Assembly (NCBI RefSeq): GCF_014042345.1 | Contig: NZ_JACEZT010000020.1 | Location: 1 to 64,000 of the forward strand | DNA length: 64,000 bases | Reading direction: 5' to 3' | DNA from: Rugamonas brunnea | GTDB taxonomy: Bacteria; Pseudomonadota; Gammaproteobacteria; Burkholderiales; Burkholderiaceae_D | In this document: positions 15,659 through 25,280 of the stretch, in pieces | How the letters are laid out: each line of letters starts with the position of its first letter | How positions within the stretch are numbered: the stretch's first letter is position 1 | Notes under the pieces: generated by a model | The model's input: only the letters and a program-made list of their open reading frames with translations | What the model was told of the DNA's origin: nothing | Databases searched by the model: none | Translations under genes and position numbers: made by a program

Positions 15659-17356
15659 ATGACCCGATTGCTGACCGAATTGCTCACTTGCCTAGTCCGT
15701 ATCAAGATCGGCGCCCGCCTGGCGCTGGGTTTCGGCCTGGTCCTGCTGTTCGCCAGCGGCCTGCTAGCCATGGGCTTGTGGCGCATGGCCCAGTTGCACG
15801 GCTCGACCGACTACATGATGAACGACAAAGTGGTCAGCCTGAACGCGGTCACCGAGATGCGCGAGCAAGGCCGTGCCATGGTCACGGTGCTGGCGCGGCT
15901 GGCCGCGCCCACGGAACTGGCGGCCGTGCCGCGCGACCAGACGGCGCTGCAAGCCATCCTGGCCAGCTACGGGCGGGCCGAAGCACTGGCGCAGCGGCAG
16001 ATCGCCAGCGGCGACGGCCGCGCGCTGCTGCGGCGGGCGATGGCGGAGAAGCAGGCGGTGATGCGGGTGGTCGAGCTGGTGCGCAAGCTGGCGCTGGCCG
16101 GCGACGGCTACGAAGCGGGCAACATCCTGCGCGCGGAATTGACGGCGCCCCATGAACAATGGCTGGCCACGCTGACCGAGCTGGCCCGCCGCCAGAGCGC
16201 GGAAATGGAGCAGGGCTATGCGGAACTGAATGTCCACTACCGCGACGCCATGGGCGGCATGGTCGCCATCGGCCTGCTGACGCTGGGCATGGGCGCCTAT
16301 GCAGCCTGGCTCATCACGCGCACGATCGCTGCGCCCGTCAGGCGGGCGGCGCTGGCGGCCGACCGCATTGCGGCGGGCGACCTCAGTCATGCGATCGTGG
16401 CCGGCACGGGCGCCAGTATGGATACGGGCGCGGATACCGGCGCCGCCGCGGGCGACGAAGTGGCCGCCATGCTGGGCGCGCTGCACTCGATGCAGGCCAA
16501 CTTGCGCGACACCGTGCACCGCATCCAGCAGGGCAGCCACGCCATCCACGGCGCGGCGCGCGAGATCGCCTCGGGCAATGCCGACCTGTCGCGCCGCACC
16601 GAGGCGCAGGCCGGTTCGCTGCAGCAGACGGCGGCGTCGATCGAAAAACTGACCGCCATCGCGCGCGCCAGCGCCACGCATACGCGCCAGGCCAATGCGC
16701 TGGCCGAGTCGGCCTCCAGCGCCGCGCACCAGGGCGGCGCGGTGGTGCGCGACGTGGTGGCCACGATGGACGCCATCCGCGCAGGATCGGACAAGATCGT
16801 CGATATCACGGCCGTGATCGACAGCATTGCCTTCCAGACCAATATCCTGGCCTTGAACGCGGCCGTCGAGGCGGCCAGGGCCGGCGACCAGGGGCGCGGT
16901 TTTGCCGTGGTGGCCACGGAAGTGCGCAACCTGGCCCAGCGCTGTGCCGGCGCGGCACGCCAGATCAAGGCCCTGATCGACGACGCCGTGCGTCAGGCGG
17001 AGCAGGGCGACAGCCTGGCGCGCCAGGCCGGCAGCGCCATGGACGATATTGTGGAGAGGGTCCGCCAGGTGGCCAGACTCATGGGCGAGATTGCCGGCGC
17101 CGGCCAGCAGCAGAGCGAAGGCATGGCGCAGATCAACCGGGCCATCGCCGACATCGACGACATGACCCGGCAAAATGCCCGCCTGGTGGAACAGTCGTCG
17201 GCGGCGGCCGACAGCATGGACGGACAGGCCGGGGCGCTGGTCCGGCTGGTCGACATGTTCACGCTGGGATCGGAAAGTGGCGTGGGGCCGGCGCCGGCCG
17301 TGCGCCGTGCGCCGTCGCTCGATATTTCCACGGGGAAAGAAGTGGCAATATTTTAG
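15659..17356 (+). CDS. methyl-accepting chemotaxis protein
   Basis: A 565-residue chemoreceptor. A first membrane helix (about residues 20-42) is followed by a four-helix-bundle-type periplasmic domain, a second membrane helix (about 200-222, MGGMVAIGLLTLGMGAYAAWLI), a HAMP linker (ITRTIAAPVRRAALAADRIAAGDL) and the long cytoplasmic signalling hairpin with the tip IAFQTNILALNAAVEAARAG. The HAMP part contains an unusual Gly/Ala/Asp run (ASMDTGADTGAAAGD). There is no WxxF-type C-terminal tether, unlike the two other receptors in the window. ATG 15659 is used. Signal unknown; it probably feeds the CheA/CheW array. Confidence 0.93.
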   Translation: MTRLLTELLTCLVRIKIGARLALGFGLVLLFASGLLAMGLWRMAQLHGSTDYMMNDKVVSLNAVTEMREQGRAMVTVLARLAAPTELAAVPRDQTALQAILASYGRAEALAQRQIASGDGRALLRRAMAEKQAVMRVVELVRKLALAGDGYEAGNILRAELTAPHEQWLATLTELARRQSAEMEQGYAELNVHYRDAMGGMVAIGLLTLGMGAYAAWLITRTIAAPVRRAALAADRIAAGDLSHAIVAGTGASMDTGADTGAAAGDEVAAMLGALHSMQANLRDTVHRIQQGSHAIHGAAREIASGNADLSRRTEAQAGSLQQTAASIEKLTAIARASATHTRQANALAESASSAAHQGGAVVRDVVATMDAIRAGSDKIVDITAVIDSIAFQTNILALNAAVEAARAGDQGRGFAVVATEVRNLAQRCAGAARQIKALIDDAVRQAEQGDSLARQAGSAMDDIVERVRQVARLMGEIAGAGQQQSEGMAQINRAIADIDDMTRQNARLVEQSSAAADSMDGQAGALVRLVDMFTLGSESGVGPAPAVRRAPSLDISTGKEVAIF

Positions 17357-17378
17357 TTGGTCGCCGCCGTGCCTGCCC

Positions 17379-17406
17379 AGCCGGCGCGCGCGCCGGCTTT
17401 TTTTTT
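17379..17406 (+). terminator. terminator after the chemoreceptor gene
   Basis: AGCCGGCGC/GCGCCGGCT stem directly followed by nine T residues, starting about 20 bases after the stop codon: a textbook intrinsic terminator. Confidence 0.93.
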
Positions 17407-17812
17407 AGCGTCGCGCCGGCCGGGCACTATGCCGGAAGATAGAGGCAGGAAAGGCGCAGGTTGGCGGCTGAAGCACGGTTGTTGCCGGAAGTCGGTGTCC
17501 GCGCGGCTGGGCCTGGACGGCGCGCCCGCGCCCCACCCAGGCAATGAATTTGCGAAATAACAACAGTTTATCGCAGAGTCAACTTCCCGCCGCTGCCACC
17601 AATGAAGCTGGTTTCATCCACGATGCCATTTTTTCTTCTGTTTTTAGAAATAAATTCAAACAATCAACGTTAAGATAATTGCACTTTAAGTTGTTTCTCT
17701 TGCTATATTTCTTGATGCTGGCATCGCGACCCGATCCAGCGCAAGCAGGGCGCCGCGACCTTGCAGGTCCGATGCAGACCATGTCCGCTCCTTAACCAAG
17801 AAGGCAAGAGAA
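17407..17812. other. intergenic region upstream of the PEP-CTERM gene
   Basis: About 400 bases without a gene. The part at 17630-17710 is AT-rich and contains TTGCAC (17679-17684) and an extended -10 TGCTATATT (TATATT at 17704-17709) with a 19-nt spacer, a plausible promoter for the PEP-CTERM/subtilase pair with a long leader of about 100 nt. Confidence 0.45.
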
Positions 17813-18568
17813 ATGAAATCTACCCCCACACTGAAACAACTGGCTGGCGTGGTCGTCAGCGCCGCGGCCCTGCTGGGTGCCGCGCCCGCCATGGCCGACA
17901 CCATCAATTTTGAATCCCACGGCCCCGACATCTTCGCTGGCGGCGACACGTTCGCGGAAGCCGGTTACACCATGCAGGTGCTCGACAGCATCGCGGGCGG
18001 CGGCGGTTTCGCCGGCGCCATCGCCAACGGCGCCGATCCCGACACCTGCAGCGTGGCCGCTTGCCCGGTGGGCAACAACAGCATGTACTACCTGGGCCTC
18101 AATGACGGCGGCCTGAATATCCACCGTACGGACGCTACGGCGTTCTCGCTGCATGGCCTCGATTACGCGTTCGTGGCGCCGGTGGGCGGCTTGCCCAACT
18201 TCTCCTACGGCCAACTGGTGCTGACCGGCACGCTGGCCGGCGGCGGCACGGTGCGCAGCGCCTTCGACTTCCAGCTGCAAAACGGCGCCGGCAACTATGT
18301 GTTCGGCGCGGTGCCGCTGGGCAGCGCCTTCGGCCAGGCCACGCTGAGCGGCCTGACCGTCAGCGCCTGCCTGTTCGACGGCAATGGCAGCTGCTTCAAC
18401 CCGGCCGCCAACCAGGCCCAGTTCGCCATCGACAACCTGAACGTGAGTGCCGTGCCGGAACCGTCGGCCTACGCCATGCTGATGCTGGGGCTCGGTGGTG
18501 TGGCATTCGCCGCGCGCCGCCGCGTCCGCCAAAACGGCGCCGCCGCCAACCTGCCAGTGCAAGCCTGA
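17813..18568 (+). CDS. PEP-CTERM sorting domain protein (NF038120-like)
   Basis: A 251-residue exported protein. It has a signal peptide ending near AMA-DT (residue 27), a beta-rich body opening with INFESHGPDIFAGGDTFAEAGY, and a C-terminal PEP-CTERM tail: VPEPSAYAMLMLGLGGVAF followed by ARRR, the recognition and processing signal for exosortase in Gram-negative bacteria. Cysteines come in pairs (TCSVAAC, CLFDGNGSC). The body matches what I remember of the NF038120 PEP-CTERM family, function unknown. AAGGCAAGAGAA precedes the ATG. The subtilase gene begins 9 nt after its stop, so the two are surely co-transcribed. Confidence 0.9.
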   Translation: MKSTPTLKQLAGVVVSAAALLGAAPAMADTINFESHGPDIFAGGDTFAEAGYTMQVLDSIAGGGGFAGAIANGADPDTCSVAACPVGNNSMYYLGLNDGGLNIHRTDATAFSLHGLDYAFVAPVGGLPNFSYGQLVLTGTLAGGGTVRSAFDFQLQNGAGNYVFGAVPLGSAFGQATLSGLTVSACLFDGNGSCFNPAANQAQFAIDNLNVSAVPEPSAYAMLMLGLGGVAFAARRRVRQNGAAANLPVQA

Positions 18569-18577
18569 GGAGCCGCC

Positions 18578-21500
18578 ATGAAATTGCATCCTATCTCGTC
18601 CGCCGTCCTGGTGCTGCTGTCGGCCATGGCCGGCGCCGCCATGGCCGATGAAGTCCGCCATTCCTACATCGTGCAGCTGGTCGACAAGCCGGCCGCCACC
18701 TACACCGGCCAGATCACGGGCTTGCCCGCCACCATGCCGGCCCCCGGCCAGCGCCTGAACGTGGACGCGGCCGACGTGCAGAACTACCTGAACTACCTGG
18801 GCACCAAGCAGGAAAGCGTGCTGAACACCGTCAGCGCAGCCGAGATCACCCACAAGTACAACGTCGTGTTCAACGGCTTCGCCGCCATGCTGACCGACGA
18901 CGAGGTGCGCGCGCTGAAGAAGAACAGCGGCGTGGCCAACATCACGGCCGACTCCATCCAGCAGCTCGACACCAGCTACACCCCGACCTTCCTGGGCCTG
19001 GACAAGGCCGGCGGCCTGTGGGACCAGCTGGGCGGCAAGGGCGCGGCCGGTGAGAACATGATCCTGGGCATCGTCGACGGCGGCATCTGGCCCGAGAACC
19101 CCAGCTACGCGGACCGCGTGGACGAGAACGGCAACCCCAGCCACACCGGCGCCACCCGTGTGTACGACGCGCCGCCGGCCAGCTGGAAAGGCGAATGCCA
19201 GACCGGCGAAGGCTTCGGCGTGCAGAACTGCAACAACAAGCTGATCGGCGCGCGCTACTTCAAGTCGCCCGACCAGACCCTGCACTGGACGGAATTCCTG
19301 TCGGCCCGCGACTCCGTCGCCGGCACCGAAGGCCACGGCGGCCACGGCAGCCACACCTCGAGCACGGCCGGCGGCAACGCCAATGTGAGCGCCAGCGTCG
19401 GCGGCGTGCCGATGGGCAAGGTGACGGGCATGGCCCCGCGCGCCCGCATCGCCGCCTACAAGGTCTGCTGGACCGATGGCGTGACGGGCAAGAACGGTTG
19501 CGCCACCTCCAACAGCGTGGCCGCGATCGACCAGGCCGTCAAGGATGGCGTGAACGTGATCAACTTCTCGATCGGCCCCAACGCCGGCGGCGGCGCCTTC
19601 AACGAGGCGACCGAAGTGGCCTTCCTCGGTGCGGCCGCCGCTGGCGTGTTCGTGTCGGCTGCGGCTGGCAACTCGGGCCCCACCTCCAGCCCGCCGGCAC
19701 CCGTGTCCCACATCAGCCCGTGGCTGACCACGGTCGGCAACTCGACCCATAACCGTACCTACATCGCCTCGGCCACCCTGGGCAGCGGCGTCAAGGTCGA
19801 CGGCGCCTCCAGCAACGCCATGACCCCGAGCGCGCCCATGATCCTGTCCAAGGACGCGGGCCTGGCCGGGGTCGATCCGGCCGACGTCAACCTGCTGCGC
19901 TGCTTCGGCGCCACCGATGGCGTGGCGCCGCTGCTGGACCCGGCCAAGGTGACGGGCAAGGTGCTGGTGTGCGACCGCGGCGCCAACGTGCTGGTCAACA
20001 AGAGCGCCAACGCCAAGACGGCCGGCGCCGTGGGCGTGATCATCGCCAACGTGCCCGGCGGCGCGACCACTGTGCTGAACCAGCCGCACACGCTGTCGAC
20101 CATCCACATCACGCAGGAGAACGGCGCCATCGTCAAGAACTACGCGGCCGCCAGCGGCGCCGCCGCCACCGCCGCGCTGGGCGACCTGCGCGCGTTCTTC
20201 GACCCCAACGTGCCGGCCCCGGTGATGAACGGCTCGTCCTCGCGCGGCCCGAACGTGGCCAACGCCAACATCCTGAAACCGGATCTGACCGCGCCCGGCA
20301 CCGACATCCTGGCCGCCGTCACGGCGGACCTGACCCAGGCCCAGCGCGACGCTGTCGCCGCCGGCGGCGTGGCGCCCGTGACGGACTGGGCGTTCTACAC
20401 CGGCACCTCGATGGCCACCCCGCACGTAGCCGGCATCGCAGCCCTGCTCAAGCAGCGCCACCCGGACTGGACGCCGGCCGCCATCAAGTCGGCCCTGATG
20501 ACGACCGCCTACGACACCAAGCCCGACGGCCTGAACGGCTCGATGGCATGGGACGCCACCGCCAAGACCACCGGTACGCTGCCATGGGGCCAGGGCGCCG
20601 GCCACATCGCGCCATCGACGGCGGCCGACCCGGGCCTCGTGTATGACGCCACCGAGATCGACTACGCGCGCTTCCTGTGCGGGCTGAACGCCGGCGTGTA
20701 CTCGGCCGCCACCTGCCAGGCCGTGGGCACCATCCAGCCGTACAACCTGAACCTGGCCTCGCTGACGGCGGCCAACGTGCTCGGCTCGCTGACCATGACC
20801 CGCACCGTCACCAACGTGGGCAACAGCGCGGCCACCTACACGGCCATGGCCAGCCTGCCCGGCTACACGGTCGATGTGCAACCAGCCTCGCTGACGCTGG
20901 GCGCGGGCGCCAAGGCCAGCTTCACCGTCAAGCTGACCCGCACCACCGCGCCGATCGACACCTGGACCTATGGTTCGCTGGTGTGGTCGGACGGCACGCA
21001 CACCGTGCGCAGCCCACTGACGGCGCGCGGCAGCGCGCTGGCCGCAGCCAGCCGCGTGACCAGCGAGGCCGCCACCGGCAGCAAGATCCTGACCGTGGGC
21101 ACCGGCTTCGCCGGCACCCTGGGCAGCGTCAAGGGCGGCCTGATTCCGGCCACCCTCGATCCCCGCGTGGTGGGCCAGGCCGACGTGTCGGCCAACACGG
21201 CTGCCCAGTGCGCGGCGGGCGGCGCGCCTGGCGTCAACGTCCACACCGTTGTGGTCCCGAGCGGCACCCTGGTGGCGCGTTTCTCGCTGTTCGACGCCGA
21301 CACCACCGGCAATGGCGATTCGGACCTGGACCTGGTGGTGGTCAAGGGCAGCACCGTGGTGGGCAGCAGTGGCGGCAGCAGCGCCAATGAGCAGGTGCAG
21401 CTGATCAAGCCGGCGGCCGGCACCTACAACGTATGCGTGGTCGGTTACGCACCCGTGGGCGGCCAGGCCAACTACAGCCTGAACTCGTGGGTGATCACGC

Positions 21501-21733
21501 CAGCCAGCGTGGGCGGCAACTTCAAGGCCCTGATGCCAAGTTCGGCCACCGTGGGCGGCACCGCCTCCGTGGGCATGAGCTGGTCGGGCCTGGCGCTGGG
21601 CAAGCGCCACCTGGGCGCCGTGCAGTACCTGCTGAACGGCACTTACCAGGGCACGACGGTGGTGGAAGTGAACACCAACGACCCGCTGCCGCAGTTCGAC
21701 AACGCGCGTGACAAGTACGTGAACGCGAAATAA
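18578..21733 (+). CDS. exported S8 subtilisin-like peptidase, cucumisin-like architecture
   Basis: A 1051-residue secreted serine protease. Order: signal peptide (to about residue 24), an I9-type propeptide (HSYIVQLVDKP...VFNGFAAMLTDDEV), the S8 catalytic domain with Asp in GIVDGGIWPE (about 165), His in GHGSHTSSTAGG (about 256) and Ser in GTSMATPHVAG (about 610), with a PA domain inserted between His and Ser (VLVCDRGANVLVNKSANAKTAGA and following), then a fibronectin-III-like domain (TVTNVGNSAATYTA) and a further C-terminal beta domain. This layout is that of plant cucumisin-type subtilases, also found in some proteobacteria. There is no PEP-CTERM tail. GAGGAGCCGCC precedes the ATG. It should digest extracellular protein. 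Confidence 0.95.
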   Translation: MKLHPISSAVLVLLSAMAGAAMADEVRHSYIVQLVDKPAATYTGQITGLPATMPAPGQRLNVDAADVQNYLNYLGTKQESVLNTVSAAEITHKYNVVFNGFAAMLTDDEVRALKKNSGVANITADSIQQLDTSYTPTFLGLDKAGGLWDQLGGKGAAGENMILGIVDGGIWPENPSYADRVDENGNPSHTGATRVYDAPPASWKGECQTGEGFGVQNCNNKLIGARYFKSPDQTLHWTEFLSARDSVAGTEGHGGHGSHTSSTAGGNANVSASVGGVPMGKVTGMAPRARIAAYKVCWTDGVTGKNGCATSNSVAAIDQAVKDGVNVINFSIGPNAGGGAFNEATEVAFLGAAAAGVFVSAAAGNSGPTSSPPAPVSHISPWLTTVGNSTHNRTYIASATLGSGVKVDGASSNAMTPSAPMILSKDAGLAGVDPADVNLLRCFGATDGVAPLLDPAKVTGKVLVCDRGANVLVNKSANAKTAGAVGVIIANVPGGATTVLNQPHTLSTIHITQENGAIVKNYAAASGAAATAALGDLRAFFDPNVPAPVMNGSSSRGPNVANANILKPDLTAPGTDILAAVTADLTQAQRDAVAAGGVAPVTDWAFYTGTSMATPHVAGIAALLKQRHPDWTPAAIKSALMTTAYDTKPDGLNGSMAWDATAKTTGTLPWGQGAGHIAPSTAADPGLVYDATEIDYARFLCGLNAGVYSAATCQAVGTIQPYNLNLASLTAANVLGSLTMTRTVTNVGNSAATYTAMASLPGYTVDVQPASLTLGAGAKASFTVKLTRTTAPIDTWTYGSLVWSDGTHTVRSPLTARGSALAAASRVTSEAATGSKILTVGTGFAGTLGSVKGGLIPATLDPRVVGQADVSANTAAQCAAGGAPGVNVHTVVVPSGTLVARFSLFDADTTGNGDSDLDLVVVKGSTVVGSSGGSSANEQVQLIKPAAGTYNVCVVGYAPVGGQANYSLNSWVITPASVGGNFKALMPSSATVGGTASVGMSWSGLALGKRHLGAVQYLLNGTYQGTTVVEVNTNDPLPQFDNARDKYVNAK

Positions 21734-21743
21734 GTAGTAACCA

Positions 21744-21803
21744 GGCCCGCCGTTCGGCGGGCCGCAAAACGAAGGCCGGGCCCGCGCAAGCGGCCCGGCC
21801 TTT
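21744..21803 (+). terminator. double hairpin terminator after the subtilase gene
   Basis: A perfect stem GGCCCGCC-gttc-GGCGGGCC (21744-21763) is followed by a second, longer stem with arms AAGGCCGGGCCCGC and GCGGCCCGGCCTT (21772-21803, one bulged base) and then TGTTTTTTT. Confidence 0.88.
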
Positions 21804-21831
21804 GTTTTTTTGCGAGGGAAGCGCAAATTAC

Positions 21832-21911
21832 CGTCGTTCCCGCGCAGGCGGGAACCCATACGCTGCGTATTCAGAGGCGCAGCATGGGTTCCCGCCTGCG
21901 CGGGAACGACG
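21832..21911. repeat. 80-bp inverted repeat (dRS3/REP-like element)
   Basis: Two exactly complementary 28-bp arms (21832-21859 and 21884-21911), with TTCCCGCGCAGGCGGGAA inside the left arm and a 24-bp centre that can pair further (GCTGCG/CGCAGC). Such TTCCCGC...GCGGGAA elements are dispersed in many beta- and gammaproteobacterial genomes. No second copy is seen in this window. Confidence 0.85.
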
Positions 21912-21951
21912 ATCTGAGGCTTATTCGAGGTGGCCGGGCGTCCCGGTGACG

Positions 21952-22461
21952 TTACTGCTGCAACGGCGGGCCGTCGATGGTGAGCGGGCGCAGCACGCAG
22001 TGGCCGGCCTGGCAGGTGGCGCCGGGGTCGCTGACGTAGGAACAGGTGGACATCATGCGGTCGCGCAGATCCTCGGCGCGGCGCGCGGCCGCGTGCTGGG
22101 CCGCCAGTTGCTTGAGGCGGCTGCCGTCGCTGTGGCGATCGGACCAGGCGCGGTAGGCTTCCGGGCCGCCGCAAGCCTTGCTGCCGATGGCGATTGTGTG
22201 GCACTGGCGCTCGCTGTCGCAGCCGTTGTCGGCCAGTTCGGCCTGGAGCTGGCGCATCAGCGCGGCGCTGTCGACCGGTGCGGTAGATACTGGCGGCGCC
22301 GCGGCGCCTGCTGCCGCAGGTGCGGCTGCTGTAGCGGTGGCGGTGGACGTGGACGTGGCCGAGGAAGAGGCCAGCGGCGCACTGCCGCAGGCGGCGGCGC
22401 CCAGCGTCAGCACGACGGCGCAGGCCAGGCGGGAGAGCAGGATGTGGGGGGAGGGGCGCAT
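21952..22461 (-). CDS. lipoprotein of unknown function
   Basis: A 169-residue predicted lipoprotein: hydrophobic leader and lipobox GAAAC (cysteine near residue 25), then an Ala/Ser/Thr/Pro-rich linker (about 26-65) and a C-terminal domain with six cysteines (DNGCDSERQCHTI, KACGGPEAY, MMSTCSYV, ATCQAGHCVL) that could form three disulfides. Parts such as IAIGSKACGGPEAYRAWS recur in small uncharacterised proteobacterial lipoproteins. No function known. It is on the minus strand and ends just before the inverted repeat. Confidence 0.8.
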   Translation of the reverse strand: MRPSPHILLSRLACAVVLTLGAAACGSAPLASSSATSTSTATATAAAPAAAGAAAPPVSTAPVDSAALMRQLQAELADNGCDSERQCHTIAIGSKACGGPEAYRAWSDRHSDGSRLKQLAAQHAAARRAEDLRDRMMSTCSYVSDPGATCQAGHCVLRPLTIDGPPLQQ

Positions 22462-22549
22462 GCCCCATCATCGCCCAGCGCGCGCGCCGGCGCAAGCACA
22501 GCGCGCGGCGCGCCGGTTACGCGCGTCTTGCAAGCTTCTTACAAGCGTT

Positions 22550-25228
22550 TTACAAGCCTTTGCTGCACAGCCGGAAGTCGGGGTCGTCGTCATACGGCTG
22601 GATCTGGAAGCCCAGGCTGGCCATCAGCTTGAGCATGCCGCTGTTCTTGCTCAGCACCAGGCCATTGATCTCGGTCAGCCCCTTGTCGCGCGCCACGTCC
22701 ATGATGGCGTGCATCAGCCGCGTGCCCAGGCCCTGGCCGCTGAAGCGGTCGTCCACCACCAGCGAGAATTCGCAGCTGCTGCGGTCCGGGTTGGCGATGT
22801 AGCGCGACACGCCGATGATGCGGTCGTGGACGATGAATTCGCCGTCCTCGCCCGGCGTGCGCACCGATTGCACGGCCACCAGCGCCATTTCGCGGTCGTA
22901 GTCGATCAGCGTGTAGCGCGCCAGCATCGGCACCGACAGTTCGCGCAGCGACGAGGCGAAGCGGTAGTAGCGCGATTTCTCGGACAGGCCGCGCGTGAAT
23001 TCCTGCAGCATCGAGGCGTCGTCCGGCTGCACCGGGCGCAGCGTGTACTGGCCGCCGCCGCGCATCGGCCATTCCTGCGTGTAGTTGACCGGGTAGGGCA
23101 GGATGGCCAAGTGGTCGTAGCGGTGCACGGACGGCGGCGCGGCGTCGATCACGATGCGCGCGTCCACCGCCAGCGCGCCGTGTTCGTCCACGATCAGCGG
23201 GTTGATGTCCATCTGGCGCAGCTGCGGCAGTTCACACACCATTTCCGACACCCGCAGCAGCATGTGTTCGATCGCCTCGCGGTCGGCGGCCGGCGCGCCG
23301 CGCCGCTCGTCGAGCGTGTGGGCCGAGCGCACCCGCCCGATCAGGCGCTGGGCCAGGAACTGGTTCAGCGGCGGCAGTTCGATGGCGCGGTCGTTGATCA
23401 GCTCTATCATGGTGCCGCCCGCGCCGAAGCTGATGGCGGGCCCGAACAGCGGGTCGGTGACGACGCCGATGTACATTTCGCGGCCATTGCGCTTGCCGGC
23501 CATCTTCTGGATCGTCACGCCGTTGATGCGCGCTTCCGGGGCGAGGCGCTGCACGGTGGCCATCATGTCGGCGAAGGTGTCGCGCACGGCCGCCGCGTTG
23601 ACCACATTCAGGGCCACGCCCTGCACGTCGGACTTGTGGCTGATGTCGGGCGAATCGATCTTGAGCGCCACCGGGTAGCCCTGCTGGCTGGCGATCAGCA
23701 TGGCCTCGTTGGCGTTGCGCGCCAAAATGGTCTGGGTGATGGGGATGTGGAAGGCGGCCAGCAGCGCCTTCGATTCCATTTCCGTCAACACCTTGCGGCG
23801 TTCGGCCAGCACGCTTTCGATCAGCAGGCGGGCGCCGTCCAGGTCCGGCTCGGCCAGTTGCGACAGCGGCGGCGGGGTCTGGTGCAGCAGCTGCTGGTTC
23901 TGATAGAACGAGGCGATGTTGGAGAAGCCATCCACCGCCGCCTCCGGCGTGCGAAAAGTGGCCACACCGGCCTGGTTGATGATCTCGCGCGCCTGGCCCA
24001 CCATCTCGTCGCCCATCCAGCAGGTCAGCAGCGGCTTGCCGACGGCGGCCTTCAGTTCGCCCACGGCCTGCGCCACGGCGTTGTGGTCGCCCGCCAGCTT
24101 GGGCGAATAGATGGCCAGGATGCCGTCCACCTGGCTGTCCTGGCCGCAGGCCATGATGGCGGCGCGGTAGTGTTCCGGCCCCGCTTCCTCCGACAGGTCC
24201 AGCAGTTGGCTCAGCGTGGCGTGCGGCGGCAGCAGTGGCATCAGGGCTTGCGCGTGCGGCGGCGACAGCGGCGTCAGTTGCAGGCCCAGTTCCGCCACCC
24301 AGTCGGCCGCCAGCACGCCGGGACCGCCACCGTTGGTGACGATGGCCAGCCGCGGCCCGACCGGCCGGTAGCGCGAGGCCAGGCACTTGGCGGCCGCGAA
24401 CAGCTGCACGAACGATTTCACGCGCACCGCGCCCGTGCGGCGCAGGGCCGCGTCGAACACGTCGTCGCTGGCCAGGATGTTGCCCGAGTGGGTCAGCGCC
24501 GCCTGCGAGGCGCCGGCCGCGTTGCCGGCCTTGAGCACCACCACCGGCTTTGTGTTGGCCGTGCCGCGCAGGGCCGACAGGAAGCGGCGCGCGTTGGTCA
24601 CCCCTTCCATGTAGATGACGATGCTCTCCGTGGCCTGGTCGGTGGCCAGGAAGTCCAGCGTCTGCGCCAGGTCGACCGAGGTGTTGGGGCCCAGCGAGAC
24701 GACGGTGGAAAAGCCCACCGCGTTCTTGTCGGCCCAGTCCAGGATGGCCGAGGTGAGCGCGCCCGATTGCGACACCAGGGCCAGGCTGCCCGGTTGCGCC
24801 AGCTTGCCGGCCACGCCCGCGTTCAGGTGCAGGCGCGGGCGCTGGTAGCCAAGGCAGTTCGGCCCCAGCAGGTGCAGGTCGTGCTTGCGGGCGATCGCGT
24901 GCAGTTCCTTGGCCAGTTGCGGTTCCACGCCCGACGAGATCACCAGCGCCGCTTTGCACTGGATGCGGCCCGCCACTTCCAGCGCGAACGCCAGTTCTTC
25001 ATTGGGCAGGGCGATCAGGGCCAGTTCGGCGCGCGAGTGGGCCAGGTCGGCCAGGGTGCCGCTCATGTTCACGTCGAGGTAGGTGACGGGGCCGGTGAAG
25101 CCGCCCTCGCGGATCTGGGCGCAGATGCTGCGCCCGTAGCTGGTCTGGGTCTCAGGCTGGTCCACCTTGCCGGCGAACACGACAATGGCCTGGGGGGAAA
25201 ACAAAGGGCTTAAATAATGGGTATCCAT
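22550..25228 (-). CDS. Pat-type protein lysine acetyltransferase (acyl-CoA synthetase-like + GNAT)
   Basis: An 892-residue protein. Residues 1 to about 700 resemble NDP-forming acyl-CoA synthetase: a CoA-binding Rossmann part (IVVFAGKVDQPETQTSYGR, LLGPNCLGYQRP), a ligase part with SQSGALTSAILDWA and the motif LTHSGNIL, and an ATP-grasp part (LLAAFHIPITQTILARNANEA, MAGKRNGREMYIGVVTDPLFGP, MDINPLIV). The C-terminal 190 residues form a GNAT domain (LRPVQPDDASM, FSGQGLGTRLMHAIMD). This is the layout of Salmonella Pat, which acetylates acetyl-CoA synthetase and other proteins using the N-terminal part as a sensor. It follows the deacetylase gene by 52 nt, so the pair probably write and erase lysine acetylation. 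Confidence 0.93.
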   Translation of the reverse strand: MDTHYLSPLFSPQAIVVFAGKVDQPETQTSYGRSICAQIREGGFTGPVTYLDVNMSGTLADLAHSRAELALIALPNEELAFALEVAGRIQCKAALVISSGVEPQLAKELHAIARKHDLHLLGPNCLGYQRPRLHLNAGVAGKLAQPGSLALVSQSGALTSAILDWADKNAVGFSTVVSLGPNTSVDLAQTLDFLATDQATESIVIYMEGVTNARRFLSALRGTANTKPVVVLKAGNAAGASQAALTHSGNILASDDVFDAALRRTGAVRVKSFVQLFAAAKCLASRYRPVGPRLAIVTNGGGPGVLAADWVAELGLQLTPLSPPHAQALMPLLPPHATLSQLLDLSEEAGPEHYRAAIMACGQDSQVDGILAIYSPKLAGDHNAVAQAVGELKAAVGKPLLTCWMGDEMVGQAREIINQAGVATFRTPEAAVDGFSNIASFYQNQQLLHQTPPPLSQLAEPDLDGARLLIESVLAERRKVLTEMESKALLAAFHIPITQTILARNANEAMLIASQQGYPVALKIDSPDISHKSDVQGVALNVVNAAAVRDTFADMMATVQRLAPEARINGVTIQKMAGKRNGREMYIGVVTDPLFGPAISFGAGGTMIELINDRAIELPPLNQFLAQRLIGRVRSAHTLDERRGAPAADREAIEHMLLRVSEMVCELPQLRQMDINPLIVDEHGALAVDARIVIDAAPPSVHRYDHLAILPYPVNYTQEWPMRGGGQYTLRPVQPDDASMLQEFTRGLSEKSRYYRFASSLRELSVPMLARYTLIDYDREMALVAVQSVRTPGEDGEFIVHDRIIGVSRYIANPDRSSCEFSLVVDDRFSGQGLGTRLMHAIMDVARDKGLTEINGLVLSKNSGMLKLMASLGFQIQPYDDDPDFRLCSKGL

Positions 25229-25280
25229 GTTGTTCTTGTTCGGGATGCGTTGGATGGGAATAGGTCATCGGGTGCACGAA

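Noticed and set aside
17792..22495. A 4.7-kb open frame on the minus strand opposite the PEP-CTERM and subtilase genes
   Set aside because: It runs antisense through two clear genes and the terminators; its product is rich in Ala, Arg, Gly, His and Val as GC-rich antisense frames are, with no domain.
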